Source of the DNA: Siminovitchia thermophila
GTDB lineage: Bacteria; Bacillota; Bacilli; Bacillales; Bacillaceae_C
Assembly (NCBI RefSeq): GCF_016909185.1
Contig: NZ_JAFBFH010000025.1
Location: forward strand, 1-64,000
DNA length: 64,000 nt
Reading direction: 5' to 3'
Position numbers and translations under genes: made by a program. The notes beneath the pieces are model-generated. The model did no database searches and was not told the DNA's origin. It was given only the letters and a program-made list of their open reading frames with translations. Numbering within the stretch: the stretch's first letter is position 1; each line of letters opens with the position of its first letter. Shown piece after piece: positions 38,480 to 49,989 of this stretch.

Positions 38480-39573
38480 ACCGATTTCCTCCTTTTTTCC
38501 TTTCTTTTAACGAAAAAAATAATGAGTGAAATGATGATGGATATCGTTAAATAAAAATAAAGCGATAAAGGCATGAATACACTTTTTAATAATTGATAAT
38601 GCAAATCATCCCTGACCGGTATCAGAGATACTATAGTCGTAAGCCCCGCAATGACTAACAAAACAATGACTTTCAATTTCTTGGTTTTAAACCGAAAAAT
38701 TTCAATCGCTGTCACAAACATGAGTGTTATACGAATGAATGCGCCTGACAACCATTGATAAATGGACAAAAAGTCGAGATGTTCCACATATCTTCCAATC
38801 GAAACGAGCCCCCATTCTTCGAAGGCCGTAAACCGTTGATTCGCTGCTTCTTTGGGGCCAAATTCGATAATGCCGCCAATAAGCGGGCCAACCGTGAGAA
38901 AAAAAAGCACGATCACTAACAAAACAATATTTCGGTAACGGGCTTGTTCGGCAAATTTATGTTGCAAAAAAATGAGCAAGATGATTTCGGCAAACCCGGA
39001 GCCCGGGTACACCATGCCTTTTACAACCGGTTCAAACCCATGTTCCAGCAACGGCTTTAGGAGAGAGTAATCTTTCACTTTTATATTTGCGAAAGCGACG
39101 AAGAATCCAAAAACAACAACGAACGCCAATATAAAGATATTCGCAATAGAAATGGTTCTAAGACTTGTACAGGCAGCCAGAACGCAAAGGGTTATAATTA
39201 AAATGGTCAGTGACCATGAAGGGGTATTTTGTAAATACGTAATTTTTGTCCACGTTATCGTCTCCCTTAGGGTGATCATCCCCAAAAAGATAAAATAAAG
39301 ATATATAATTCCGCCGAGAGCAACAGCAAAAGGTTTACCAATCCGCTTCTTTAACCATGTATACAAATGCTCCTGATTCGTAGTCTTAATAATATAAAAA
39401 AGAAGGAACCCCCAAATAATTGTAAGTGCGGCCGCAACAACCGCCGATATCCAAGAGTCCCTTCCAGCTGTCTGAATGAGTGGCGTAATCATGATGACAT
39501 GATTGTGCAATCCAATGGCCGTCATGCAAAGAAAAATGAATTGCAAATTTGTGATAGTGTCTTTTTCTTTCAT
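38476..39573 (-). CDS. Germinant receptor subunit B (GerAB-type)
   Basis: A 365-residue membrane protein of the APC-superfamily GerB group with about ten helices; this subunit binds the germinant, often an amino acid. GAGG lies eight bases before the ATG at 39573, giving the usual GerB length; the open frame further upstream to 39666 has no SD. It is the first gene of the receptor operon. A SigG promoter was sought in 39580-39730, but no convincing match was found. Confidence 0.93.
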   Translation of the reverse strand: MKEKDTITNLQFIFLCMTAIGLHNHVIMITPLIQTAGRDSWISAVVAAALTIIWGFLLFYIIKTTNQEHLYTWLKKRIGKPFAVALGGIIYLYFIFLGMITLRETITWTKITYLQNTPSWSLTILIITLCVLAACTSLRTISIANIFILAFVVVFGFFVAFANIKVKDYSLLKPLLEHGFEPVVKGMVYPGSGFAEIILLIFLQHKFAEQARYRNIVLLVIVLFFLTVGPLIGGIIEFGPKEAANQRFTAFEEWGLVSIGRYVEHLDFLSIYQWLSGAFIRITLMFVTAIEIFRFKTKKLKVIVLLVIAGLTTIVSLIPVRDDLHYQLLKSVFMPLSLYFYLTISIIISLIIFFVKRKEKRRKSV

Positions 39574-39980
39574 CAAGGATTCCTCTTTCATATGGAAGCG
39601 TCTGAAAAAATGGCATTCCGATTTTAAAATCACTATCAAGATGGAACAGAGTAATATATGACACATATTTCCCTTTAGGGGTAAAAATTATGAGTAATCA
39701 TTCTAAACGTTAGGAATATGGTAAGTGGAAATACAGAGGATTTTTCATAAACCAGACATACAAAAAGCACCTGGCGCGCAATCGTTAGAGAGAAGACGAT
39801 AGAGAGAAGACGATTGGCGAGGCGGGATAGTTATAGCAGTCACACTAAGATTTACTTTCTTCACATCGCAAACAGCATCATGAAACACTCAGCTTTCCCT
39901 TACGAGCCGAACAGCTTGCTTCCAAACACTCATGATTGCTTCTAAAACAAACTTCGCGCAGCTTGCGCCGGGCTAAATAG

Positions 39981-40243
39981 CGCAAGAAATGCGCTAGTCT
40001 GTTTCTGAATAAACTTCAAGCTGTTTTGTGATGAGATGAACAAGGATTCTTCGGGTTCGCGAGAGGGCGCAAGAGATGCGCTAGTCTGTATCTGAATAAA
40101 CTTTCAAGCAGTTTTGTGATGAGGTGAACAAGGATTCTTTGGTTCACGAGAGGGCGCGCAAGAGATGCGCTAGTCTGTATCTGAATAAACTTTCAAGCTG
40201 TTTTGTGATCAGATGAACAAGGATTCTTTGGGTTTGCGAGAGG
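39981..40243 (+). repeat. Three tandem 87-bp repeats
   Basis: Units start at 39981, 40068 and 40156. Each opens with GCGCAAGARATGCGC, a short hairpin, then AGTCTGTATCTGAATAAAC, TTCAAGC and TTTTGTGATGAG, then GAACAAGGATTCTT. The second and third units are the most alike. A more distant relative of the TTCAAGCAG...GAACAA part lies at about 32966-33010. Confidence 0.85.
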
Positions 40244-40477
40244 GCGCAGATGCAGACTTTGTTGACTTGCCACAGTAATCCGAAATCTCCTCAGCGAAAA
40301 AACAACCACTCAGAAAAAACGGGGCTTTTTCAAGGAGAAGAGAGCGAAATACCCTAGTTGCTAGGCGTTAAAACTGGAAACGCCGTTTGCTTCATACGAA
40401 TATTCGCCTAAAATGTTCAAATAACGTCATTAACATAAAAAATTCCCCTGCGACTTCAAGTGAGAGGAACTTTCTTT

Positions 40478-40508
40478 ACAAAAAAAGACTGCAGTCTTCA
40501 CTGCAGTC
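40478..40508 (-). terminator. Terminator of the hrcA-dnaK-mtaB cluster
   Basis: GACTGCAGT and ACTGCAGTC form a perfect nine-pair stem with a short loop, followed by TTTTTTTG on the minus strand, just after mtaB. Confidence 0.92.
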
Positions 40509-40514
40509 AACCAT

Positions 40515-41864
40515 TCACCCAACCATGGAAGCGGACGAATCACTGTGAAGGACACGTACAAATTTTCCTTCACAGTACGGATAACCCGCCTTTGTAATTT
40601 TCACTTTTACGAGTTTCCCGACCATTTCTTCGTTTGCAGGAAATACTACTTTCAAGTAATTGTCAGTATATCCTTCATATAAGCCGCTTTCCGGGTTTTC
40701 TTTAAACGGCTCTTCCGGGATCACTTCCAGCACTTCATTTTCAAAGCGGGAAGCATATTCTTTTGCCAATTGATCGGAAAGGGCAATGAGCCGGTGTACA
40801 CGTTCATTTTTAACGGGTTCAGCGATTTGGTCTTTCATTCTCGCCGCAGGTGTCCCGGTTCTCATCGAATATGGGAATACATGGAGTTCCGAGAATTGAT
40901 GCTTCTTAATAAACTCATAGGTCTCCATAAACTCCTCTTCCGTTTCACCAGGGAAGCCCACTATCACATCAGATGTGACGGCTAAATCTGGAAGAGCTTT
41001 TTTCAAGAGCTCAAGGCGCTCTGCAAAAAATTCCATCGTATATTTTCTGCGCATTCTTTTTAATACAGTGTTTGAACCTGACTGCAGTGGAATATGCAAA
41101 TGCCGGACAACAATGTTGGACTTGTCGATCACATCTATTACTTCATCAGTCAGTTGGCTGGCCTCAATCGAAGAAATCCTCAGCCTTTTTAATCCAGTTA
41201 CGTTAGCCTCCAAATCACGGAGCAAAGCGGCCAAATTATAGTCTTTCATGTCTTCTCCATACCCGCCTGTATGAATGCCTGTAAGAACAATTTCCTTATA
41301 GCCTGCATCAACGAGCTGTTGTGCCTGGCGAACGACTTCTTGAGGATCTCTTGAGCGCATTAAACCGCGTGCCCAGGGAATAATGCAAAATGTACAAAAA
41401 TTATTGCATCCTTCCTGGATTTTAAGGGAAGCACGTGTACGATCTGTAAAAGCAGGGACATCCAACTCTTCATACACACGGTTCTTCATGATGTTTTTAA
41501 CTCCATTGATTGGCTGGCGTTCCTGTTTATATTGCTCAATGTAATCAAGCATTTTAACACGATCTTGCGTTCCTACAACGATATCCACACCAGGAATGGC
41601 CATGATCTCAGCAGGAGAGGTTTGCGCATAGCACCCCGTCACACAAATAACAGCGTCCGGATTTTTCCGGATTGCGCGACGGATCACTTGCCTGCTTTTT
41701 TTATCACCAGTGTTGGTTACCGTACATGTATTGATGACATAGACATCAGCCGTCGATTCAAAATCCACGCGCTCATATCCATTCTGTTTAAACAGCTGCC
41801 AAATGGCTTCCGTTTCGTAATGGTTTACTTTACAACCCAATGTATGAAAAGCTACGAGAGACAT
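40515..41864 (-). CDS. mtaB: tRNA t6A37 methylthiotransferase MtaB
   Basis: A 449-residue radical-SAM enzyme that adds a methylthio group to t6A37 in tRNAs. The auxiliary iron-sulfur cluster is bound by C11, C47 and C78, and the radical-SAM cluster by C153, C157 and C160 (CNNFCTFC). A C-terminal TRAM domain completes it. GGAGTG precedes the ATG. It lies four bases after rsmE and closes the heat-shock transcript. Confidence 0.96.
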   Translation of the reverse strand: MSLVAFHTLGCKVNHYETEAIWQLFKQNGYERVDFESTADVYVINTCTVTNTGDKKSRQVIRRAIRKNPDAVICVTGCYAQTSPAEIMAIPGVDIVVGTQDRVKMLDYIEQYKQERQPINGVKNIMKNRVYEELDVPAFTDRTRASLKIQEGCNNFCTFCIIPWARGLMRSRDPQEVVRQAQQLVDAGYKEIVLTGIHTGGYGEDMKDYNLAALLRDLEANVTGLKRLRISSIEASQLTDEVIDVIDKSNIVVRHLHIPLQSGSNTVLKRMRRKYTMEFFAERLELLKKALPDLAVTSDVIVGFPGETEEEFMETYEFIKKHQFSELHVFPYSMRTGTPAARMKDQIAEPVKNERVHRLIALSDQLAKEYASRFENEVLEVIPEEPFKENPESGLYEGYTDNYLKVVFPANEEMVGKLVKVKITKAGYPYCEGKFVRVLHSDSSASMVG

Positions 41865-41868
41865 ATTA

Positions 41869-42621
41869 TCACTCCATTAATTCAAAATGATAAGAAATGG
41901 CTGCCATGGCATATAGCGGCGCCGTTTCCGTTCTTAATATCCTGGGGCCCAATCCGCAGCATACAAAGCCGTTATCCGTAAGCAGCTCTGCTTCCCGCTC
42001 GGTCAAACCACCTTCCGGACCGAAAACAATGATGATTTTTTCACCTTTCTTCACTCCGGAAAGCTTCCTGGCAAATTGGCTTCGGTCACCCTGTTTTGCT
42101 GTTTCTTCATAAGCTACGATTTTATGATGAAAATCTTCGCTGAAAACCAAGAGTTGTTCAATAGACAATGGAGAGTGCATTTCCGGAACCGCTTGCCGGT
42201 GGCTTTGTTCCGCAGCTTCCTTTGCAATTTTTTTCCATCGTTCCAGTTTTCTGGCTGATTTTTTCTCATCCCATTTTACTACGGAGCGGTCTGCATTGAA
42301 AGGGACAAACTGTGAAGTGCCCAGCTCGGTTCCTTTTTGGATCACCCATTCCCATTTATCCCCTTTGGGCAGGCCGCTCGCTATTGTCACATGAACCGGG
42401 AGTTCTGTAGCCCTGTCTTCCCATCCAATAATCCGCGCTTTCACAGTATGATCTTCCAGGGATGAAATCGTTGCCTTTGCAGCCTCTCCACCGTTGAATA
42501 CAACCCAAATATCATTTCCCGGCTTCATTCTCATGACATTGACGATATGATGATAATTGTCTCCTGATAAAAGAACGGTTTCCTGGCCTTGATATTGATC
42601 ATCAAGAAAATAACGTTGCAT
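41869..42621 (-). CDS. rsmE: 16S rRNA (uracil-1498-N3)-methyltransferase RsmE
   Basis: A 250-residue SPOUT-class methyltransferase acting on U1498 of 16S rRNA. The knot region is seen in IIIVFGPEGGLTEREAELL and GLGPRILRTETAPLYA near the C-terminus. An N-terminal PUA-like domain precedes it. It follows prmA by 12 bases. Confidence 0.95.
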   Translation of the reverse strand: MQRYFLDDQYQGQETVLLSGDNYHHIVNVMRMKPGNDIWVVFNGGEAAKATISSLEDHTVKARIIGWEDRATELPVHVTIASGLPKGDKWEWVIQKGTELGTSQFVPFNADRSVVKWDEKKSARKLERWKKIAKEAAEQSHRQAVPEMHSPLSIEQLLVFSEDFHHKIVAYEETAKQGDRSQFARKLSGVKKGEKIIIVFGPEGGLTEREAELLTDNGFVCCGLGPRILRTETAPLYAMAAISYHFELME

Positions 42622-42633
42622 GTTTTACACCCT

Positions 42634-43575
42634 CTAATTCACTCTTCTGGCAATCATCGCTACCCAATCTTCCGTGATCATTGTTTCTTCTATTTGAAAT
42701 CCTGCTTCATGCAGCGCATCAGCGACTGAATCTTTCTTCTGCAGGATGATGCCGGAAACAATAAAGTAGCCATTGCGTTTGCAAACTTCAGCTGCCTTCT
42801 TGGAAAAGCGGACGATCACTTCAGCCAGTATGTTGGCCACGATCACATCAGCGCTTTTTTCAATGCCTTCAAGAAGATTGTTTTGTCTTGCTGAAACGAT
42901 GTCTTCTACACCATTTAAAGCGATGTTCTGCCGGGCAGCTTCCACTGCCACTTCATCTAGATCAAGGGCCGTTACTTGTTCGGCCCCCAGTAATGATGCC
43001 GCAATACTTAATACACCTGAACCGGTCCCTACATCAATGACAAAGTCTCCCGGTTTGACTGTTTTTTCAAGAGCCCGAATACACATGGCGGTGGTGGGAT
43101 GAGTCCCGGTCCCAAATGCCATTCCTGGGTCCAATTTAATGATTAATTCGTCACTGTTGCCAGTTTCATACTCTTCCCATGACGGAACAATGGTCACACG
43201 CTCTGATACTTTGACAGGATGATAATATTTTTTCCACGCTGTAGCCCAGTCTTCTTCCTTCACTTCCGCAACCTTGACAAGATTTTTTCCAATATTAATT
43301 TGGTATTGAGGAAGTTTTGATATTTGTTGTTGAATGGTACTTACCGTTTCTGCATGTTGGGCATTGACAGGCAGATATGCTTTTATAATGACACCTTCAT
43401 CGGGAAAATCCGCCGGATTCAATTCATATATTTCTCCAAACCGATCTTCCCGCTTCTTATCCAGGTCTTCCCTATCTTCTATTGCAATGCCTGCAGCGCC
43501 AGCTTCATGCATGATATGACTGATGGGCTCAATCGCTTCATTTGTCGTATAAACACTGATTTCTGACCATTTCAT
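42634..43575 (-). CDS. prmA: Ribosomal protein L11 methyltransferase PrmA
   Basis: A 313-residue SAM-dependent enzyme that trimethylates ribosomal protein uL11. The substrate-recognition domain is followed by [12 protein letters not shown] and the SAM motif [15 protein letters not shown], then NILAEVI as catalytic motif. It starts two bases after dnaJ ends and is probably translated from the same messenger. Confidence 0.95.
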   Translation of the reverse strand: MKWSEISVYTTNEAIEPISHIMHEAGAAGIAIEDREDLDKKREDRFGEIYELNPADFPDEGVIIKAYLPVNAQHAETVSTIQQQISKLPQYQINIGKNLVKVAEVKEEDWATAWKKYYHPVKVSERVTIVPSWEEYETGNSDELIIKLDPGMAFGTGTHPTTAMCIRALEKTVKPGDFVIDVGTGSGVLSIAASLLGAEQVTALDLDEVAVEAARQNIALNGVEDIVSARQNNLLEGIEKSADVIVANILAEVIVRFSKKAAEVCKRNGYFIVSGIILQKKDSVADALHEAGFQIEETMITEDWVAMIARRVN

Positions 43576-43577
43576 GG

Positions 43578-44699
43578 TTAATCCCCTTTAAAAGCGCGCT
43601 TCATTTTATCGAAAAAGCCTTCATGCTGCTCATCAAGCGACTCTCCGCTCATTTCGGCAAATTGGCGAAGCAAGTCTTTTTGCTGATCGGAAAGCTTTGT
43701 AGGCGTTACAATTTTAACGAGAACATGCTGGTCTCCTCTGCCGTAACCGCGCACGTTTTGTACACCTCTGTCACGAAGGCGGAAACGCGTTCCGGTTTGG
43801 GTGCCGGCAGGTATTTTTAACTTGACCTTTCCGTAAAGTGTCGGCACTTCAATTTCATCCCCCAGGGCAGCCTGGACAAACGTGATTGGCATCTCACAAT
43901 AGATGTCATCACCGTCTCTTTCGAAAAACTCATGCGGGCTTACTCGGAAAACAACGAATAAGTCTCCCGGTGGACCACCATTGATTCCGGGCTCCCCTTG
44001 GCCTGCTACACGCATTTGTTGACCGTCGTCCACGCCTTTGGGGATTTTGACACTGATTTTCTTCCGTTTCTTTACTTTCCCTTCGCCATGGCAAGTCCGG
44101 CACTTTTCTTTGATAATCTTGCCCGTTCCATGACAGTATTGACAGACACGCCGGTTCACAATTCTTCCAAATGGCGTATTTTGTTCAATATTTAACTGGC
44201 CTGTTCCGTGACAATGATGGCATGTGTCGGATGAAGTTCCGGGTTTGGCTCCGGAGCCCCCACATGTATCGCATGATTCTTCACGCGGTATTTCAATGAT
44301 CGTTTCTTTCCCGAAAACAGCTTCTTCAAATGTCAATGTCATATTATACTGCAAATCAGCACCTTGCCGCGGTGCGTTTGGATCTCTGCGTCCACCGCCA
44401 AAAAAGGTGCTGAATATATCTTCAAATCCCCCGAAGCCGCCAAAATCGCCGCCTCCAAAGCCGCCACCACCAAAACCTTGCGGTCCTTCGTGACCGAACT
44501 GGTCGTACTGGGCTCGTTTTTGATCGTCGCTTAATACTTCATATGCTTCGGTGATTTCTTTAAACTTTTCATCTGCGCCAGGCTCTTTATTAATATCAGG
44601 ATGATATTTTTTGGACAAACGGCGATAAGCCTTTTTAATCTCATCTTTTGTAGCGTTTTCCGATACACCAAGCACTTCATAGTAATCACGCTTACTCAT
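43578..44699 (-). CDS. dnaJ: Chaperone DnaJ
   Basis: A 373-residue co-chaperone that stimulates the DnaK ATPase. The J domain has HPD at 33-35, followed by a Gly/Phe-rich linker (about 75-105), four CxxCxGxG zinc repeats beginning at CDTCGGSG, and the C-terminal substrate-binding domain. It is separated from dnaK by about 140 bases containing a terminator, so it is expressed by partial read-through or its own start. Confidence 0.97.
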   Translation of the reverse strand: MSKRDYYEVLGVSENATKDEIKKAYRRLSKKYHPDINKEPGADEKFKEITEAYEVLSDDQKRAQYDQFGHEGPQGFGGGGFGGGDFGGFGGFEDIFSTFFGGGRRDPNAPRQGADLQYNMTLTFEEAVFGKETIIEIPREESCDTCGGSGAKPGTSSDTCHHCHGTGQLNIEQNTPFGRIVNRRVCQYCHGTGKIIKEKCRTCHGEGKVKKRKKISVKIPKGVDDGQQMRVAGQGEPGINGGPPGDLFVVFRVSPHEFFERDGDDIYCEMPITFVQAALGDEIEVPTLYGKVKLKIPAGTQTGTRFRLRDRGVQNVRGYGRGDQHVLVKIVTPTKLSDQQKDLLRQFAEMSGESLDEQHEGFFDKMKRAFKGD

Positions 44700-44793
44700 G
44701 TCTCCACACTCCCGAATCTTTTCACATAACTTTCATTTTACCATAATTGATGGACTGATTAAAAGGAGAATAACTTTTTATCCTCACATGAAG

Positions 44794-44829
44794 AAAAGTC
44801 AAAGCCTGTAACGTGGCTTTGACTTTTCC
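44794..44829 (-). terminator. Terminator between dnaK and dnaJ
   Basis: AAAAGTCAAAGCC and GGCTTTGACTTTT form a 13-pair stem ending in TTTTC on the minus strand. It would lower dnaJ and downstream expression relative to dnaK. Confidence 0.85.
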
Positions 44830-44843
44830 TATCTGCAAACATG

Positions 44844-46718
<1,875 letters not shown>

Positions 46719-46728
46719 CTAAACAACA

Positions 46729-47310
46729 CTATTTGCTAACTTTTACCATCGCTGGGCGAATGACGCGGTCTTTTAACATGTACCCCTTCTGAAATTCCTC
46801 AACCACGATGTTTTCGCCTGCTTCATCGTCTTCCGTTTGCATAACAGCTTGATGGAGATTGGGGTCAAACTCTTTGCCGACAGCTTCGATTTGTTCTGCC
46901 CCTTCACTTTTCAAAGCCTCAATGATGCTCTTGTATACCATGTTTACCCCATCGAGCAGCGCTCTTGTCTGCTCATTATCCGGCTCAATCTGCATGGCAC
47001 GCTCAAAGTTGTCTAACGCCGGAAGCAAGTTTGTAATTAAATGCTGGGCTCTATATTTTTTATCCGCTTCCTTGTCGAGTTTAACGCGCCGGCGGAAGTT
47101 ATCAAAATCGGCGAGAAGGCGTAAATAGCGGTTTTCGTATTCTTGTAGCTTTGCTTCAAGCTCTTCTATTTTCTTTGCCTGGTCCTCGGAATCACCCTCC
47201 GGGCCCTTTGCATGCTCTTCGTTCGATTCCGCATGTTCCTCTACGGCTTCCACGCCGCTTTCATTCATTTCTTCTTCTGACTGCAATTGTTCTTTCTGTT
47301 CTTCTTGCAT
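46729..47310 (-). CDS. grpE: Nucleotide exchange factor GrpE
   Basis: A 193-residue GrpE that releases ADP from DnaK. A long acidic Glu-rich head (about 1-60) is followed by the coiled-coil dimerisation helix and the beta domain with [21 protein letters not shown] (given by its place near 168). AAGGAGGTG precedes the ATG. It lies between hrcA and dnaK as in other Bacilli. Confidence 0.96.
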   Translation of the reverse strand: MQEEQKEQLQSEEEMNESGVEAVEEHAESNEEHAKGPEGDSEDQAKKIEELEAKLQEYENRYLRLLADFDNFRRRVKLDKEADKKYRAQHLITNLLPALDNFERAMQIEPDNEQTRALLDGVNMVYKSIIEALKSEGAEQIEAVGKEFDPNLHQAVMQTEDDEAGENIVVEEFQKGYMLKDRVIRPAMVKVSK

Positions 47311-47355
47311 GTCTTCACCTCCTTAAAATTTCATAAAAAATTGACACGGAAAAGT

Positions 47356-47383
47356 GGAAATCAGCAGAAATCTGCCGATTTCC
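47356..47383 (-). other. Intercistronic hairpin between hrcA and grpE
   Basis: GGAAATC-GCAGA and TCTGC-GATTTCC pair over a two-base loop with one mismatch. There is no adjacent T-run on the minus strand, so it is not a good terminator. B. subtilis processes the dnaK operon messenger in this interval, and the hairpin could protect the 5' end of the grpE-dnaK fragment. Confidence 0.6.
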
Positions 47384-47406
47384 TTGAACCATACCATTTA
47401 CTGTTA

Positions 47407-48438
47407 TCATTCCATAAACAGTTTTGTCAAGGCATCACTCATATCCTTACTCAAGTAGTCAAGCAAGCTGATGACGCGAGAATACTCCATCCTTGTCGGG
47501 CCTAAAATGGCAATTGTTCCAACCGGCTCTTTCGCAATCGAGTAAGTGGCCGTGATCAAACTGCAGTCTTCCATCTCGGTAATTTCATTTTCTTTGCCAA
47601 TCTTGACATGGATGCCGTTTGGGATATGCCTAAACAGTTCATAAAACCCTTCTTCCTGCTCTATTAAGTTTAATAGAGATTTCACTTTATGAATATTATG
47701 GAACTCGGGCTGGTTGAGCATATTTGTTTTTCCGCCAAAAAAGATCTTTTCATTTGCCGGAATATCGATCGATTCCAAAATGGATCTTAAAATAAAATCA
47801 TACTGATGTACATTCTTTCGAAGGATTTCTGCCACTTCATGTTGGATTTTTTCTTTTAATTCAGCAATCGGCACTCCCGCCAATTTCTCATTTAAAATAT
47901 TGACAAGCTTCTCGATATTACCGGGCGCATAATGTTCAGGCAAAGTAAACATGCGGTTTTCCACGTGGCCGGTATCGGTTATGATGATGGCCACTGCCTT
48001 ATCTTTGGCAAGCGGCACGATTTGCAATTGCTTCAGCTTATGTTCTTTAACTGCAGGCCCAAGAAGAATGGCCGTGTAGTTGGTCAATTCCGATAAAGTG
48101 CTGGCTGACTTTTGAACAACATCCTCCAGCTCATAAATTTTTTCCGCAAAAATGGAATGAATCATCTTTATTTCGTGATTGAGCAATATTTGCGGAACCA
48201 ATAAATGGTCGACATAATATCTGTATCCTTTTTCTGATGGAATCCTCCCGGAAGACGTATGAGTTTTCTCAAGAAAGCCAAGCTCTTCCAAATCGGCCAT
48301 TTCGTTGCGAATTGTTGCCGAGCTCAAATTGATTCCTTGTTTTTTGGACAGGCTTCTGGAGCCGACTGGCTGAGCAGATCTGATAAAATCATCAATAATG
48401 ACTTGTAAAATACGAAGTTGACGATCAGTCAGCATCAC
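47407..48438 (-). CDS. hrcA: Heat-inducible repressor HrcA
   Basis: A 343-residue repressor of class I heat-shock genes. The N-terminal winged helix has [28 protein letters not shown] (from about 38), and the GAF-like core and dimerisation region follow. It binds the CIRCE element just upstream, so the operon is autoregulated. Confidence 0.97.
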   Translation of the reverse strand: MMLTDRQLRILQVIIDDFIRSAQPVGSRSLSKKQGINLSSATIRNEMADLEELGFLEKTHTSSGRIPSEKGYRYYVDHLLVPQILLNHEIKMIHSIFAEKIYELEDVVQKSASTLSELTNYTAILLGPAVKEHKLKQLQIVPLAKDKAVAIIITDTGHVENRMFTLPEHYAPGNIEKLVNILNEKLAGVPIAELKEKIQHEVAEILRKNVHQYDFILRSILESIDIPANEKIFFGGKTNMLNQPEFHNIHKVKSLLNLIEQEEGFYELFRHIPNGIHVKIGKENEITEMEDCSLITATYSIAKEPVGTIAILGPTRMEYSRVISLLDYLSKDMSDALTKLFME

Positions 48439-48450
48439 TTATCACCTCTG

Positions 48451-48477
48451 TTAGCACTCTCGTTATTTGAGTGCTAA
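48451..48477. promoter_or_regulatory. CIRCE operator
   Basis: TTAGCACTC and GAGTGCTAA flank nine bases, a perfect CIRCE inverted repeat, directly upstream of hrcA and downstream of its promoter. Confidence 0.97.
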
Positions 48478-48487
48478 ATCTAATATA

Positions 48488-48516
48488 AAAGTATCAAAAT
48501 GGCGTGTTGATGTCAA
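48488..48516 (-). promoter_or_regulatory. SigA promoter of the hrcA operon
   Basis: TTGACA and TACTTT are spaced 17 bases on the minus strand, ending ten bases upstream of the CIRCE. Confidence 0.82.
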
Positions 48517-48546
48517 CGATATTTGACTCATTACGAAGCAAAACGA

Positions 48547-49686
48547 TCATCCGGTCAAAAATGACTGAAACACTTCATTTCCTAGAAAAAGCCCTTGCTT
48601 TGTCAATTGGAGCCGATCACCTTTTTCGGTTAACAACTGTTTGGAGATCAACCTTGCAATTTCCCTGCCAAAAACCTCTTTTGGATGAGCTGAAAATTTG
48701 TCCTGAAAACAGATCATATTTACCCCGTCCTTTTTCCGAAGCCCAAGAAACATTTCTTCTTCCATTGCTTCCCTAGGCGTCACTTCATGTTCCGTGAAAA
48801 TGGGCAATGTTCCAGCAGCCAACGGTTCCATATATTTTTTTAACGGACCGTAGTTGGCATATCTTTTCGCATTCACATAACCGTGCGCACCAGCCCCAAA
48901 ACCAAAATAGGGCTCATTATTCCAATAAACGAGGTTATGTTTGCTTTCAAAACCCGGCTTGGAAAAATTGCTTATTTCATATTGACAAAGTCCGTTTTTT
49001 TCCATGCTATCCATCAGGTCCTCATACATCCGAGCTTCTAATTCTTCACCTGGCAGTTTCAGTTTTCCCTTTCTCAATAAATTGTAAAACACCGTCTTTG
49101 GCTCCACGATTAAGGAGTAGCCGGAATAATGAGGAAGTTCAAGCGCAAGCGCCTCCCGAATTGTTTTCAAAAAATCTTCTTCCGTCTGCCCGGGCAAAGC
49201 ATAAATTAAGTCAATGCTTATATTTGTAAAACCTTCCTTACGGGCAAGGTCGACGGAGCGGTATACATCTGCTGCACGATGAGAGCGGCCGATCTTTTCT
49301 AAAAGCTCGTCATTAAAAGATTGGACACCGATGCTTAATCGGTTTACCCCATAACTTTTCAGGATTTTCAGTTTCTCTTCAGACAAATCCCCCGGATTTG
49401 CTTCAAACGTAAATTCTCCTTCTTTATATGGAAGATGTCTCTTGATAGCTTTGCAAAGTGTCTCGAGTTGCCGTTCATTCAATGATGTCGGGGTTCCGCC
49501 GCCAACAAATACGGTTTCCAAGCTGGCATACGGATACAGTTCGCTATAGATTGAGAACTCTTTTTCAAGCATGTCCAAATACTCATCTACAGGCTGGGTA
49601 TGAAGATAAAATTTATTGAAATCACAATAATGGCAAATATGCTCACAAAATGGTATATGGATATAAGCGGCCTTCAATTTGGTCAC
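48547..49686 (-). CDS. hemW: Heme chaperone HemW (HemN-like radical SAM)
   Basis: A 379-residue radical-SAM protein with CEHICHYC (C14, C18, C21) and the GGGTPTSLN glycine motif. It lacks the extra Cys that marks true coproporphyrinogen dehydrogenase in the CxxxCxxCxC motif (here FCEHICHYCDF), so a heme-chaperone role is more likely. Start is uncertain: GTG at 49686, or TTG at 49677, which gives MKAAYIHIPF like B. subtilis. The SD (AAGG) is weak for both. Confidence 0.93.
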   Translation of the reverse strand: MTKLKAAYIHIPFCEHICHYCDFNKFYLHTQPVDEYLDMLEKEFSIYSELYPYASLETVFVGGGTPTSLNERQLETLCKAIKRHLPYKEGEFTFEANPGDLSEEKLKILKSYGVNRLSIGVQSFNDELLEKIGRSHRAADVYRSVDLARKEGFTNISIDLIYALPGQTEEDFLKTIREALALELPHYSGYSLIVEPKTVFYNLLRKGKLKLPGEELEARMYEDLMDSMEKNGLCQYEISNFSKPGFESKHNLVYWNNEPYFGFGAGAHGYVNAKRYANYGPLKKYMEPLAAGTLPIFTEHEVTPREAMEEEMFLGLRKKDGVNMICFQDKFSAHPKEVFGREIARLISKQLLTEKGDRLQLTKQGLFLGNEVFQSFLTG

Positions 49687-49989
49687 AACCTTGTTTTTTA
49701 AATAGTTCCTCCGAAGTGGAAAGGGAAAGAGACGGAACCAGTTCCGCCTCCTTCAAAAATACAGCATTTGATTTCCCGGATGCTCTCATTCACTCACTCT
49801 TCAGCTTATATCGCTGTTTTGCCAAAATGCTGCGCCTAGCATCTGAAGGTCGCAAGCCTGTGAAAGTATTAAACCGGGGCAGTCGCATTTGCATCGTCGC
49901 CAAGCAAGATGCAGCTTTTTCAAAAATGTTACATGATTTTCAAAGACAAATCCGCTTGGCTGGAAAGCTGCCTCGGGAAACAATTGGCT
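49687..49989. other. Intergenic region between lepA and hemW
   Basis: About 300 bases with a terminator (49727-49752) and no credible gene. A minus-strand frame at 49801-49983 has no SD and no recognisable protein character. The sequence has short inverted words but no match to the other repeats in the window. Confidence 0.55.
49727..49752 (-). terminator. Terminator upstream of hemW
   Basis: GAGGCGGAAC and GTTCCGTCTC form a ten-pair stem with a G-U pair and a two-base loop, followed by TTTCCCTTTCC on the minus strand. It probably ends lepA transcripts, about 240 bases after its stop. Confidence 0.65.

Larger units (their letters stand above)
39574..40514. other. Long intergenic region with tandem repeats
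   Basis: About 940 bases lie between the receptor operon and mtaB, with no credible gene. They hold a 14-base word AGAGAGAAGACGAT twice in tandem (39787-39814), three 87-bp tandem repeats (39981-40243) and the mtaB terminator. The receptor promoter should lie in the first 150 bases. The rest shows stops in all frames. Confidence 0.65.

Noticed and set aside
39981-40243. Tandem repeats considered as a CRISPR array
   Set aside because: Repeat units directly abut with no unique spacers, there are only three, and no cas genes are nearby.
49801-49983. A 60-residue minus-strand open frame between lepA and hemW
   Set aside because: No SD, no known family, and composition like non-coding DNA.
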